Source: Methylobacter sp015476545 (GTDB lineage Bacteria; Pseudomonadota; Gammaproteobacteria; Methylococcales; Methylomonadaceae). Taken from it: a stretch of DNA of 64,000 nt. Location: contig NZ_CP197401.1 of the NCBI RefSeq assembly GCF_052162025.1, forward strand, positions 2,170,001-2,234,000, given 5' to 3'. This document shows, in pieces, positions 10,983 to 18,540 of this stretch (position 1 is the stretch's first letter; every line of letters begins with the position of its first letter). The position numbers and the translations under genes are program-made. A model generated the notes under the pieces. That model saw only the letters and a program-made list of their open reading frames with translations. It was not told the DNA's origin and did not search any database.

Positions 10983-11767
10983 TGGTTGAATTTGCCTTGC
11001 CTAAAAACTCGGTGCCTAAAAAAGGCAAATTTTTTCCCGCGCCCGAGCATGCCAAACATATCAGGCGGTTTGAAGTTTACCGCTGGGACCCTGAAAGTGG
11101 TGAAAACCCGCGGATCGATGCCTATGAAATCGATCTTGATAATTGTGGACCGATGGTGCTGGATGCGATCATCAAGATCAAAAATGAGATCGATAGTACT
11201 TTGACCTTCAGGCGTTCATGCCGGGAAGGCATTTGCGGTTCCTGTGCGATGAACATCAATGGCAAAAATACGCTGGCCTGCATCAATGCCATTGAAGATT
11301 ATCCCGGCACGATAAAAATTTTCCCGTTGCCGCACTTGTCCGTCATAAAAGACCTGGTCGGCGATATGAGCCATTTCTTCGCTCAATATGCTTCCATAAA
11401 ACCGTGGATTGAGACGCAAACGCCGCCGCCAGCGGACCGGGAGCGGCTGCAGAGCAGAGAAGACCGCAAAAAACTCGACGGTTATTATGAATGCATTCTG
11501 TGCGCCTGTTGCTCAACCAGTTGCCCGAGTTACTGGTGGAACAGCGACCGTTTTCTGGGGCCGGCCGTTTTGTTGCAGGCCTACCGCTGGCTTAATGATA
11601 GCCGCGATGAAATTGCCGGCGAGCGGCTGGATGACCTCGATGATCCGTTTAAGCTGTACCGGTGCCATACCATCATGAACTGCACCGATACCTGTCCCAA
11701 ACACCTGAATCCTGCCAAGGCGATTGCTGAAATTAAAAAAATGCTGTTAATCCGGCAACAAGGTTGA
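10982..11767 (+). CDS. sdhB: Succinate dehydrogenase iron-sulfur subunit
   Basis: SdhB of 261 residues with the [2Fe-2S] cysteines in CREGICGSC and the later Cys of TLAC, then CILCACCSTSCPSYWW and CHTIMNCTDTCPKHLNP for the [4Fe-4S] and [3Fe-4S] clusters. It carries electrons from the flavin to the quinone. It is translationally coupled to sdhA (TAATG junction) and to sdhE (TGATG junction). Confidence 0.97.
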
Positions 11768-12015
11768 TGGTTTCAGAAGAAAAATTGAGATGGCTCTGCC
11801 GGCGTGGTTCGCTGGAGCTGGATAAGATGCTTAACCTGTATCTGGAACATGCCTATTTAAAGGCTGGGCATGGTGAACAGCAACTGTTTCAGGCATTGCT
11901 GAATTTCAGCGATGCGGAGCTGTTGAGGTTTTTGGTGGACGGGCAAGTGCCTGAAGCAAAAGGAATGGATGCTCTTGTCAAAAAAATACGATCCCTCTCT
12001 GCTGTTGGAACTTAA
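11767..12015 (+). CDS. sdhE: FAD assembly factor SdhE
   Basis: Protein of 82 residues with the RGxxE motif (CRRGSLELD) near the N-terminus, which in E. coli SdhE promotes covalent flavinylation of SdhA. I chose the ATG at 11767, which overlaps the sdhB stop by one base, over the TTG at 11764. The gene overlaps ygfX downstream by 47 bases in another frame. Confidence 0.92.
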   Translation: MVSEEKLRWLCRRGSLELDKMLNLYLEHAYLKAGHGEQQLFQALLNFSDAELLRFLVDGQVPEAKGMDALVKKIRSLSAVGT

Positions 12016-12400
12016 ACCTTCCAAACGATTAAAACAGTTGCTGATTTTTGCTCATGTGCTCGCGTTGGGTGCATGTCTGGCCGCTGCCTTGCCGCTTGCC
12101 ATTAAATTGGCTTTATTGGCAGGAATAGGTCTGCACTGTTGGGGCGTTATCAGGCGCTTAAATGATTTCCGGCAGATAATCAGATATACCGAGGCGTCAG
12201 GCTGGGAAATCTTGGACGGCGATGACTTCGAACCGGTCCGAGTTATAAATTCAACGGTTATCACCGTATATGTAATATTTTTACAGGTGATAAGGCAGAA
12301 CGCCGGCAAAAAGACGATTATCGTTTTAAACGATGCGTTATCAGAAGATGATTATCGATTTCTTATCGTGAAATTGAGAACAAGCGTCAACACCGGATAA
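11969..12400 (+). CDS. ygfX: YgfX-family membrane protein
   Basis: Protein of 143 residues with two closely spaced hydrophobic segments (about residues 22-58) and a C-terminal soluble domain. Length, topology and position directly after sdhE identify it as YgfX (also called CptA). In E. coli the sdhE-ygfX pair was proposed as a toxin-antitoxin module acting on MreB and FtsZ, although SdhE itself is a flavinylation factor. The start lies inside sdhE (47-base overlap), so expression is coupled. Confidence 0.8.
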   Translation: MLLSKKYDPSLLLELKPSKRLKQLLIFAHVLALGACLAAALPLAIKLALLAGIGLHCWGVIRRLNDFRQIIRYTEASGWEILDGDDFEPVRVINSTVITVYVIFLQVIRQNAGKKTIIVLNDALSEDDYRFLIVKLRTSVNTG

Positions 12401-12512
12401 ATTAAATAGGCATTTTAGATTAAAGCGATAAATTGTATAATTTACCGTTTGTTTCAGCTTGAACCTCTCGCTGTATTCCTTTCTTGTACAAAATTCTATT
12501 TAAGAGAACTCT

Positions 12513-13604
12513 ATGGCATTGTATTGCGGAATCGTTGGTTTGCCCAATGTTGGAAAATCGACCCTGTTTAACGCATTAACCCGGGCGAAGATCGCCGCCG
12601 AAAACTACCCATTCTGCACAATTGATCCCAACGTGGGCGTCGTTCCCGTGCCTGACAATAGAATGGAAAAACTGGCAGAAATTGTGAAACCCGAGCGTAC
12701 ACTGCCTACGACCATCGAATTTGTTGATATTGCAGGGCTGGTTGCCGGCGCCTCGAAAGGCGAAGGCTTGGGCAACCAATTTCTGGGCAACATTCGTGAA
12801 ACCGATGCGATAGCCCACGTCGTGCGCTGTTTCCATGACGACAACGTTATCCATGTCGCCGGCAAGATCGACCCCGTTTCCGATATAGAAGTCATTAACA
12901 CCGAATTGGCATTGGCGGATATGGCTACGGTTGACAGGGCATTGCAGCGCGTATCAAAAGCCGCCAAATCCGGCAACAAAGACGAACTGGCGAAAAAACA
13001 GGTGCTGGAGAAAGTCGCCAAGCACCTGGATACCGGCGAGCCTGTGCGAGCCATGGGGCTGAGCGATGATGAAACAGCGTTGATAAAAGACCTGTGCCTG
13101 TTGACGATCAAGCCTACCATGTACATTGCCAATGTTCAGGATGACGGCTTCGAAGACAATCCCCTGCTGGATAGGGTCAGGGCATTTGCCGACAAGGAAG
13201 GGGCGGTCGTCGTGCCGATATGCGCCGCGATAGAGGCGGAAATTGCCCAGTTGGATGACGATGAAAAGAAGGAATTCCTCGATGATCTGGGCTTGGAAGA
13301 GCCGGGTTTGAATCGTGTCGTCAGGGCCGGCTACACGCTGCTGAACCTGTCCACCTATTTTACCGCCGGCGTAAAGGAAGTTCGGGCCTGGACCATTCCG
13401 ACAGGCGCAACCGCGCCTCAGGCAGCCGGCGTCATCCACTCGGATTTTGAGAGAGGATTCATCCGCGCCGAAGTGATTGCCTACGAAGATTTCATTGCCA
13501 ATAAAGGCGAGCAGGGCGCCAAGGATGCCGGAAAATGGCGTCTTGAAGGCAAGGATTATGTCGTTAAAGACGGCGATGTGGTTCATTTTAGATTCAACGT
13601 TTGA
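12513..13604 (+). CDS. ychF: Redox-regulated ATPase YchF (Obg-like)
   Basis: OLA1/YchF P-loop protein of 363 residues: G1 GLPNVGKSTLFNAL at residues 8-21, the segment NYPFCTIDPNVGVVPVPD, G3 DIAGLVAGASKGEGLGNQFL and a C-terminal TGS domain ending in VVKDGDVVHFRFNV. The family prefers ATP over GTP and binds ribosomes; in E. coli it is linked to oxidative stress. It stands alone, with an upstream gap of 112 bases and an intrinsic terminator directly behind it. Confidence 0.96.
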   Translation: MALYCGIVGLPNVGKSTLFNALTRAKIAAENYPFCTIDPNVGVVPVPDNRMEKLAEIVKPERTLPTTIEFVDIAGLVAGASKGEGLGNQFLGNIRETDAIAHVVRCFHDDNVIHVAGKIDPVSDIEVINTELALADMATVDRALQRVSKAAKSGNKDELAKKQVLEKVAKHLDTGEPVRAMGLSDDETALIKDLCLLTIKPTMYIANVQDDGFEDNPLLDRVRAFADKEGAVVVPICAAIEAEIAQLDDDEKKEFLDDLGLEEPGLNRVVRAGYTLLNLSTYFTAGVKEVRAWTIPTGATAPQAAGVIHSDFERGFIRAEVIAYEDFIANKGEQGAKDAGKWRLEGKDYVVKDGDVVHFRFNV

Positions 13605-13612
13605 CAAATCTC

Positions 13613-13641
13613 GAGCGGGTATTTAAAATGCCCGCTCTTTT
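13613..13641 (+). terminator. Rho-independent terminator of ychF
   Basis: GAGCGGG at 13613-13619 pairs with CCCGCTC at 13631-13637 around an AT-rich loop, followed by TTTT. It lies 8 bases after the ychF stop and separates ychF from the tRNA genes. Confidence 0.8.
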
Positions 13642-13658
13642 GAGAGACCTACTTCAAA

Positions 13659-13735
13659 GGCGATGTAGCTCAGCCGGTTAGAGCGTGGGATTCATAACCC
13701 CAAGGTCGGTGGTTCGATCCCACCCATCGCCACCA
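13659..13735 (+). tRNA. tRNA-Met (anticodon CAU), copy 1, CCA encoded
   Basis: A 77-base cloverleaf: acceptor GGCGATG with CATCGCC, D arm GCTC with GAGC, anticodon loop TTCATAA, T arm GGTGG with CCACC, then A-CCA encoded in the DNA. The G1-C72 acceptor pair excludes the bacterial initiator tRNA, which has an unpaired end. The elongator Met assignment is preferred over tRNA-Ile(CAU), but a lysidine-modified Ile tRNA cannot be fully excluded by eye. The anticodon stem TGGGA with CCCCA has an A31-C39 mismatch. Confidence 0.95.
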
Positions 13736-13809
13736 TTTTCCTTATTTGAAGTTTTCTTATCGCAGTATCATCAGATGCTGCTACCTTACAAAATAAAGAC
13801 CTATCCAAA

Positions 13810-13886
13810 GGCGATGTAGCTCAGCCGGTTAGAGCGTGGGATTCATAACCCCAAGGTCGGTGGTTCGATCCCACCCATCGCCACCA
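13810..13886 (+). tRNA. tRNA-Met (anticodon CAU), copy 2, CCA encoded
   Basis: Identical over all 77 bases to the copy at 13659-13735, separated from it by 74 bases. The 4 bases before each copy are also shared (CAAA). The two are probably a tandem duplication and may be co-transcribed. The same A31-C39 mismatch is present. Confidence 0.95.
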
Positions 13887-14487
13887 TTCATTAAATCTGC
13901 AAAGTTGTCCGGTTTCTGCCCTCTTTTTTGATTGATACAATGCCTGCTCGGCATGATCAAACAAATGTCCTGCTCAATCCGACTAGCCTGGTAACAACGC
14001 GAATTGGTCAACGCCTTGGCTTTGCATCCTGCATCAGCCCATTGAAGGCGGCTTTGATTTACGGCGGTTATTTCCCAAGCCGCTGCGCATCCAGGGCAGC
14101 GGCCTGGCTCACGGGGCGATTTGCGCACGGCGATGATTGTCCTGAACATAGCGCGACAGGTGACGGCTTATCTGGCCTTACGCTATTATGCCGTTGACAG
14201 GGACGGGATTTGCCCAATACGTGCTCTTTATGTCCTCTGCGGTTGAATAAAACATATCATCGTCGTTCCCAGGTTTCCACGATCCTCCACAGGAACCGAT
14301 ACCGGGCTTTGGAAGCATCAGGCATGTGCAGGCCCGGTATGCATTCCCGCGCGGGAACGACGAGGAAGCGCTTACAGTCTGGCGATTCAGGCTAATGCGC
14401 ATTCATCCAAGGAATCGCTTGGGAACGGGAAACCGGCATAAGCCGAAGGATAGACACATTGGTTTCTCGAAATCATAAGGAGTCAAC
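13887..14487. other. 601-base region without a supported gene
   Basis: Several overlapping open frames occur on both strands, but none has a good start signal or a recognisable product. The minus-strand frame that runs into the second tRNA encodes only the familiar tRNA-antisense artefact peptide ending WDRTTDLGVMN. The right half contains an inverted repeat (14260-14363) and a fragment of a dispersed repeat (CTCTTTATGTCCTCTGCGGT near 14224). The region is probably repeat-rich or decayed DNA at the border of the accessory block. Confidence 0.5.
14260..14363. repeat. Inverted repeat with TCGTCGTTCCC arms
   Basis: TCGTCGTTCCC at 14260-14270 is exactly complementary to GGGAACGACGA at 14353-14363. 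The enclosed 80 or so bases are GC-rich and contain a second small palindrome, ATTCCCGCGCGGGAA. It resembles dispersed extragenic palindromes of gammaproteobacteria. No transposase is present. Confidence 0.55.
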
Positions 14488-15150
14488 ATGACAGGCAATA
14501 GCGGCCCTCTGGGCGGATCAACCAATAGGCCGGTGATAGATGAAGGTACTCTCATTCAGCGCCGGTCGCCGTCACCTGGACCGATTGGTATCGCCGCCCA
14601 AAATAGTTTGCACGTTACCCCGGAAAATGAGTCCCGAGGATTAACTGTGGGTGAGATTCAAATGGCGAAAACAATCTTTAAGGATTCGATCAACTACGCC
14701 AGGGTTCGGGTCCATAAGGAAGGCTATTTCCCTTTTGGACTGCAGGATGCCAGGACTGCTGTGACACCTAATGGGGAGATGTATTTTCCTCCTTTAAAAT
14801 TTCTAGAGGACTTCTCAACTTCTAATGATTTGAATAAATGCTGGTTTATGCATGAGATGACCCATATATGGCAGCATCAACTGGGTTATTGGGTTAGGTT
14901 TAGGGGCGCGTTCCGTCCAGGATTGGACTATAAATACACGCTTGATGCGCAGAGAAAGCTCTGCGATTACAATATGGAAGCTCAGGGTGATATTTTGGCA
15001 GATTACTTTGCGTTAAAGTTTCTTAATAATCCAAGTGCTGTCAGAAATCAACTCAGTGCCGATTCAACTGTAACTTACTCACTTGATGATTATGAAAGAA
15101 CACTGAAAGACTTCCTGATCAATCCAGCAAGCAGTGAAAATCTACCCTGA
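14488..15150 (+). CDS. HExxH metallopeptidase-like protein, putative T6SS effector
   Basis: Protein of 220 residues with HEMTH at residues 122-126 in the context FMHEMTHIWQH. The downstream segment YNMEAQGDILADYF supplies Glu164 as a likely third zinc ligand. The arrangement GLTVGEIQMAK, YARVRVHKEGYFPFG, NGEMYFPP, HEMTHIWQ matches the proteins often annotated 'Vgr-related', which occur near vgrG and PAAR genes. From memory this is the closest family. There is no signal peptide, as expected for a T6SS substrate. AAGGAG 5 bases before the ATG fixes the start. The next gene begins 3 bases after the stop and encodes a lipoprotein, a typical effector-immunity layout. Effector function is inferred. 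Confidence 0.72.
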   Translation: MTGNSGPLGGSTNRPVIDEGTLIQRRSPSPGPIGIAAQNSLHVTPENESRGLTVGEIQMAKTIFKDSINYARVRVHKEGYFPFGLQDARTAVTPNGEMYFPPLKFLEDFSTSNDLNKCWFMHEMTHIWQHQLGYWVRFRGAFRPGLDYKYTLDAQRKLCDYNMEAQGDILADYFALKFLNNPSAVRNQLSADSTVTYSLDDYERTLKDFLINPASSENLP

Positions 15151-15153
15151 CAC

Positions 15154-15657
15154 ATGAAAATATTTTTTTATTTATCAATAGCCGTCGCGCTGCTCCTTAC
15201 GCAGATCAGCGGGTGTACTCCGATAAGAAAGGAAATTGGGCAGGCTATTGTTCGACAAAGCGGCAATCTCCCATGCTTTTCCATTGAAAACACTGAAAAA
15301 ACCCGAGCCGGCGCAAATCTTAAAGCTATAGAAGTCATAGAGGAACAAGGCAATAAAATCTGGTTTGCCGAGTTTAAAAAATCGCCTCCGTTCACGCCAG
15401 ACCAGTGCATACCTTATGGTCAAACGACTGACGTATATCCAGCGAAGATGCCGGCAGAACCATTAGTACCCGGACAGGTGTATGGGGTAACGCTCTATGC
15501 GCCGATGGGAAAATATCCGTATGAGGCGCATGGATACACTGCGGATTTTTGCTTGCTTGAGCGACCCGGGCAAGAGGTTATTGTGCATCAAGTCCAATTT
15601 GACTCAAAAACATCGCGATGGCTGCGCGAAGTCTGCAACACTGGCATGTCGGATTGA
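15154..15657 (+). CDS. Periplasmic lipoprotein, putative immunity protein
   Basis: Protein of 167 residues with a lipoprotein signal peptide (hydrophobic residues 4-17, lipobox ISGC, Cys21). The mature part has four further cysteines (in PCFS, DQCIPYG, DFCLLE and EVCNTG), likely disulfide-bonded, and a C-terminal YEAHGYTADFCL segment. This pattern recalls, from memory, lipoproteins annotated as putative T6SS immunity periplasmic lipoproteins. It follows the HExxH gene by 3 bases and is surely co-transcribed. A periplasmic inhibitor of a metallopeptidase delivered to the periplasm would fit, but that is inference. Confidence 0.68.
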   Translation: MKIFFYLSIAVALLLTQISGCTPIRKEIGQAIVRQSGNLPCFSIENTEKTRAGANLKAIEVIEEQGNKIWFAEFKKSPPFTPDQCIPYGQTTDVYPAKMPAEPLVPGQVYGVTLYAPMGKYPYEAHGYTADFCLLERPGQEVIVHQVQFDSKTSRWLREVCNTGMSD

Positions 15658-15862
15658 TCATTAGCAGATAGCTTCAATGAATCGCGGCATGCAATATGCC
15701 ATAGCTGAACGACAGATAATAAATTGATTATTAAATGCTTTTTTGGACTTTAGTTGAGCATATGAGTAAAGAATAAATCCCAAACTCCAGCCATGCATCC
15801 AAACAGCCAACAAAAAACACAGAATCCGCAAAGTCTAAAAGAACAATGTCCTGTGCAATTCC

Positions 15863-16918
15863 ATGCCCTCTATGGACCACCCGAACATGAACAGCAACAA
15901 GCTTCCCGATAACTATCCCCAATGGCTGGCAGGGCTGAAGAGGCAAATCGCCTCGGCCCAGCAGCGCGCCGCTTTAGCCGTCAACCAGGAGCTGATCCAG
16001 CTGTACTGGCAGCTCGGTGCCGACATTTTGCAGCGCCAGGCCGAGCAGGGCTGGGGCAGCAAGGTGATTGAACGGCTGGCTGAGGACTTGCAGCAGGCTT
16101 TCCCGGATTTAAAAGGGTTTTCGGCGCGGAATATCAAGTACATGCGCGCTTTCGCGGAAGCCTGGCCGATAACCGCGGCATCACCCTCAATTGTGCAACA
16201 GCCTGTTGCACAAATTCCCTGGGGCCATAATCTGGTGTTGTTGACCAAGCTGAAAACGCCGGAGCAGCGCTTATGGTACGCCCGTAAAACCATAGCGCAC
16301 GGCTGGTCGCGCAATGTGCTGGTGCATCAGATTGAAAGCGCCCTGATGCAGCGCGAGGGCCAGGCGGTCAGCAATTTCAGCCGAAACCTGCCCGACCCGC
16401 AATCCGAACTGGCTCAGGCAACGCTGAAAGACCCTTATATCTTCGATTTTTTGAGCATAGGCGCAGAAGCGCGCGAACGCGACATAGAACAGGCGCTGAC
16501 GCAGCATATCACCCAGTTCCTGCTGGAGCTGGGCGCCGGCTTTGCCTATGTCGGCAGACAGGTCGAGCTGAACGTGGGCGGCGATGAGTTTTATCTGGAT
16601 TTATTGTTCTACCATCTGAAATTGCGCTGCTATGTGGTCGTGGAGCTCAAAACCGGCGATTTCAAGCCGGAGCATGCAGGACAATTGAGTTTTTATTTAA
16701 GTGCGGTAGACGCCCGGATCAAAAGCGAACAGGACGCCCCAAGCATCGGTTTGCTGTTATGCAAGACCCGCAACAAGCTGGTCGCGGAATACGCCCTGCG
16801 CGACAACAACAAGCCGATCGGCGTGGCGGAATATCAGCTGGCCCAGGCACTGCCCGCCGATCTGGAAAATCAGCTGCCTAGTATTGAACAGATTGAGCGT
16901 GAACTGGAAGGCGATTGA
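15863..16918 (+). CDS. YhcG-type PDDEXK nuclease family protein (DUF1016)
   Basis: Protein of up to 351 residues. The N-terminal DUF1016_N domain shows VNQELIQLYWQLGADI and GFSARNIKYMRAFAEAWP. The C-terminal PDDEXK nuclease fold shows DEFYLDLLFYHLKLRCYVVVELK, with Asp and Glu-x-Lys as the presumed metal site. The family is related to mobile-element and defence nucleases, but the target is unknown. The start is uncertain; the ATG at 15887 (MNSNKLPDNY) matches relatives better than 15863. It sits alone, 205 bases after the lipoprotein gene. Confidence 0.85.
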   Translation: MPSMDHPNMNSNKLPDNYPQWLAGLKRQIASAQQRAALAVNQELIQLYWQLGADILQRQAEQGWGSKVIERLAEDLQQAFPDLKGFSARNIKYMRAFAEAWPITAASPSIVQQPVAQIPWGHNLVLLTKLKTPEQRLWYARKTIAHGWSRNVLVHQIESALMQREGQAVSNFSRNLPDPQSELAQATLKDPYIFDFLSIGAEARERDIEQALTQHITQFLLELGAGFAYVGRQVELNVGGDEFYLDLLFYHLKLRCYVVVELKTGDFKPEHAGQLSFYLSAVDARIKSEQDAPSIGLLLCKTRNKLVAEYALRDNNKPIGVAEYQLAQALPADLENQLPSIEQIERELEGD

Positions 16919-17014
16919 TCCGGAAATTCAGTGCGTAGATTGGGTTGATAAACCCAGCTTCGAAGCTGCTCGTGCCGGGTTTCCACAAAGCGCTAACCCA
17001 GCCAGCGAGCTTTA

Positions 17015-17054
17015 GAGAGCACAGAGAAATGGCTTGCCTGACCTCTGTGCTCTC
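17015..17054. repeat. Perfect 12-bp inverted repeat of a dispersed element
   Basis: GAGAGCACAGAG at 17015-17026 pairs perfectly with CTCTGTGCTCTC at 17043-17054. The following TCTGTGTCCTCTGTGGTTAA (near 17100) resembles the fragment near 14224, so both may belong to one dispersed repeat family. It lies in a 235-base gap without a supported gene. Confidence 0.55.
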
Positions 17055-17153
17055 GGCAACTGCTCCTGCGTTGCTCTACCTCCCGCATCCATGCGGTCGT
17101 CTGTGTCCTCTGTGGTTAATAAGCCTGTGTTAAAAAATTAAAAAATTTTAATT

Positions 17154-17720
17154 ATGACTAAATCCCTTTCGCATGTCATAGGCTTCGACGACGCCCCGTT
17201 CCCGCGCACGCATAAAGGCGATGTGCTGCTGGTGGGCGCGGTTTACGCCGGTCTGCGCCTGGAGGCGGTGCTGAGCGGCAAAGTCAGGCGTGACGGGGCT
17301 AACGTTACGCAGACCATCATCAAGTTGATCAGCGGCTCACGTTTCGCCGGCCATTTGCAGTTGGTAATGCTGCAGGGCATCGCCTTTGCCGGTTTCAACG
17401 TGGTCGATCTGCCGCTGTTGCACGAGACGCTCGGCCTGCCGGTGCTGGTGGTCATGCGCAGGCGTCCCGATATGCAGACGATCAGGCAAACCCTGCTGAA
17501 TCATGTACCTGGCGGCCAGCGAAAATGGCGGCTGATCGAACGGGCAGGGCCGGTGGAGCCGGTTCGGCAGGTTTTTGTGCAGCGGATTGGGCTTACCCTG
17601 GCCGATGCTGACCGGACGCTACGGTTTCTTGCCGTCAACAGCCATATCCCCGAACCGCTGCGGACGGCTCATCTCATAGCCGGCGGCGTCACCCTGGGAG
17701 AAAGCCGGCATCGGCCTTAG
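17154..17720 (+). CDS. DUF99 family protein (endonuclease V-like fold)
   Basis: Protein of 188 residues with IGFDDAPFPR at the N-terminus, GDVLLVGAVYAG, and QGIAFAGFNVVDL in the middle, the pattern of DUF99 (PF01949). The family is best known from archaea and is structurally related to endonuclease V; no activity is established. It is isolated between repeats and is not in an operon. An acquired origin is possible but cannot be shown here. Confidence 0.8.
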   Translation: MTKSLSHVIGFDDAPFPRTHKGDVLLVGAVYAGLRLEAVLSGKVRRDGANVTQTIIKLISGSRFAGHLQLVMLQGIAFAGFNVVDLPLLHETLGLPVLVVMRRRPDMQTIRQTLLNHVPGGQRKWRLIERAGPVEPVRQVFVQRIGLTLADADRTLRFLAVNSHIPEPLRTAHLIAGGVTLGESRHRP

Positions 17721-17793
17721 CTCTGCAACCTTGAGCACCGCTGGAGCGGTGCGGGATACATGCCAACGCGGAGCATCACTGCCATTAAGTTAA

Positions 17794-17880
17794 GACTTGT
17801 TTCGTTCGCCCTGATCTTGCCGAAGGGTGAGCGAAACAAGTCGTTAAGCCATTCATGGTTCGACAAGCTCACCACGACGA
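17794..17880. repeat. Hairpin-forming dispersed repeat (CCCTGA-CTTG-CGAAGGG type)
   Basis: GACTTGTTTCGTTCGCCCT at 17794-17812 pairs with AGGGTGAGCGAAACAAGTC at 17824-17842 with two mismatches. A further copy of the core in inverse orientation (GGTTCGACAAGCTCACCACG) follows near 17858-17877. The core matches the widely dispersed 'CCCTGAGCTTGTCGAAGGG' extragenic repeat of proteobacteria. The whole gap 17721-17928 is of this kind. Confidence 0.65.
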
Positions 17881-17928
17881 GCGGTTTAATTTAACGGCAT
17901 TGACGTGAAGCGTGGGAATGAGAGAAAT

Positions 17929-18537
17929 TTAAACGGCCAAGTCCTGCAGTTCATCGGCCAAATCGCGGCTTAGACGATCGAGGCATTCGTTGAGCGCTTT
18001 CACCATAACTGAGTAGTCAGTGGTCGAAGCAGGAACACGGTAAGACTCCTGCTGATTCAATACCATTCCATCATTGCGCGTTATCTGCCATTGCGCCTTC
18101 AAACCGGCCTGTTTTTGCGGATCCACATGAAATTCGAGAATATTGACCGATACCCGGAACTTTGCTCGTTCAGCCGTATTTGGATTGCTGGAGAATTCCA
18201 CCTCGGCCGGCACCAGAAGCGCGAGGTTTTGGGCCAGCACGCGTCTGATATTGTGGTCCAGCGCCTCGGCCCAGCGATTGAGTTCGCTCAATTGATAAGC
18301 GTTCTGGCCTGTGGCTGTCACGATCTGAGGCCTGTCCACATAGTGCGGAATACGAATGGATGTCAGGATAATAATGGGCTTTTTGGCGGCTCCGGCTGTT
18401 TGTTTGAGGCTACTGATCGGCTCCAGCATATAGAATTGCGGCGGAGGCGTTGTACCGCCTATGCAGGCCGTCAGGGATATAAATATAACAGACAATAACG
18501 GAAGAAAAACGAGCCGGTTTATATGCATAATCCACAT
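17929..18537 (-). CDS. ABC-type transport auxiliary lipoprotein (PqiC/LetC-like)
   Basis: Lipoprotein of 202 residues with lipobox LTAC (Cys25) and the family pattern PPPQFYMLEPI, PIIILTSIRIPHYVDRPQIV and LNRWAEALDHNIRRVLAQNL. Such proteins sit in the outer membrane and work with MCE proteins in lipid transport. It is the last gene of the mlaE-mlaF-mlaD-like operon, 3 bases after the MCE gene. Confidence 0.88.
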   Translation of the reverse strand: MWIMHINRLVFLPLLSVIFISLTACIGGTTPPPQFYMLEPISSLKQTAGAAKKPIIILTSIRIPHYVDRPQIVTATGQNAYQLSELNRWAEALDHNIRRVLAQNLALLVPAEVEFSSNPNTAERAKFRVSVNILEFHVDPQKQAGLKAQWQITRNDGMVLNQQESYRVPASTTDYSVMVKALNECLDRLSRDLADELQDLAV

Positions 18538-18540
18538 CCT

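Noticed and set aside
13895..13960. Minus-strand peptide HAEQALYQSKK, which resembles the end of a GGDEF domain
   Set aside because: Only about a dozen residues match, a stop lies just upstream and no other GGDEF motif is nearby, so it is too short to support a relic.
13829..14149. Minus-strand open frame of 106 codons ending GDGWDRTTDLGVMNPTL
   Set aside because: The recognisable end is the reverse strand of the second tRNA-Met gene, a common false protein; the rest has no start signal and no family.
13887..17928. CRISPR array or integrase-borne island
   Set aside because: Repeats here are single hairpins without regular spacers, and no integrase, transposase or cas gene is present in the window.
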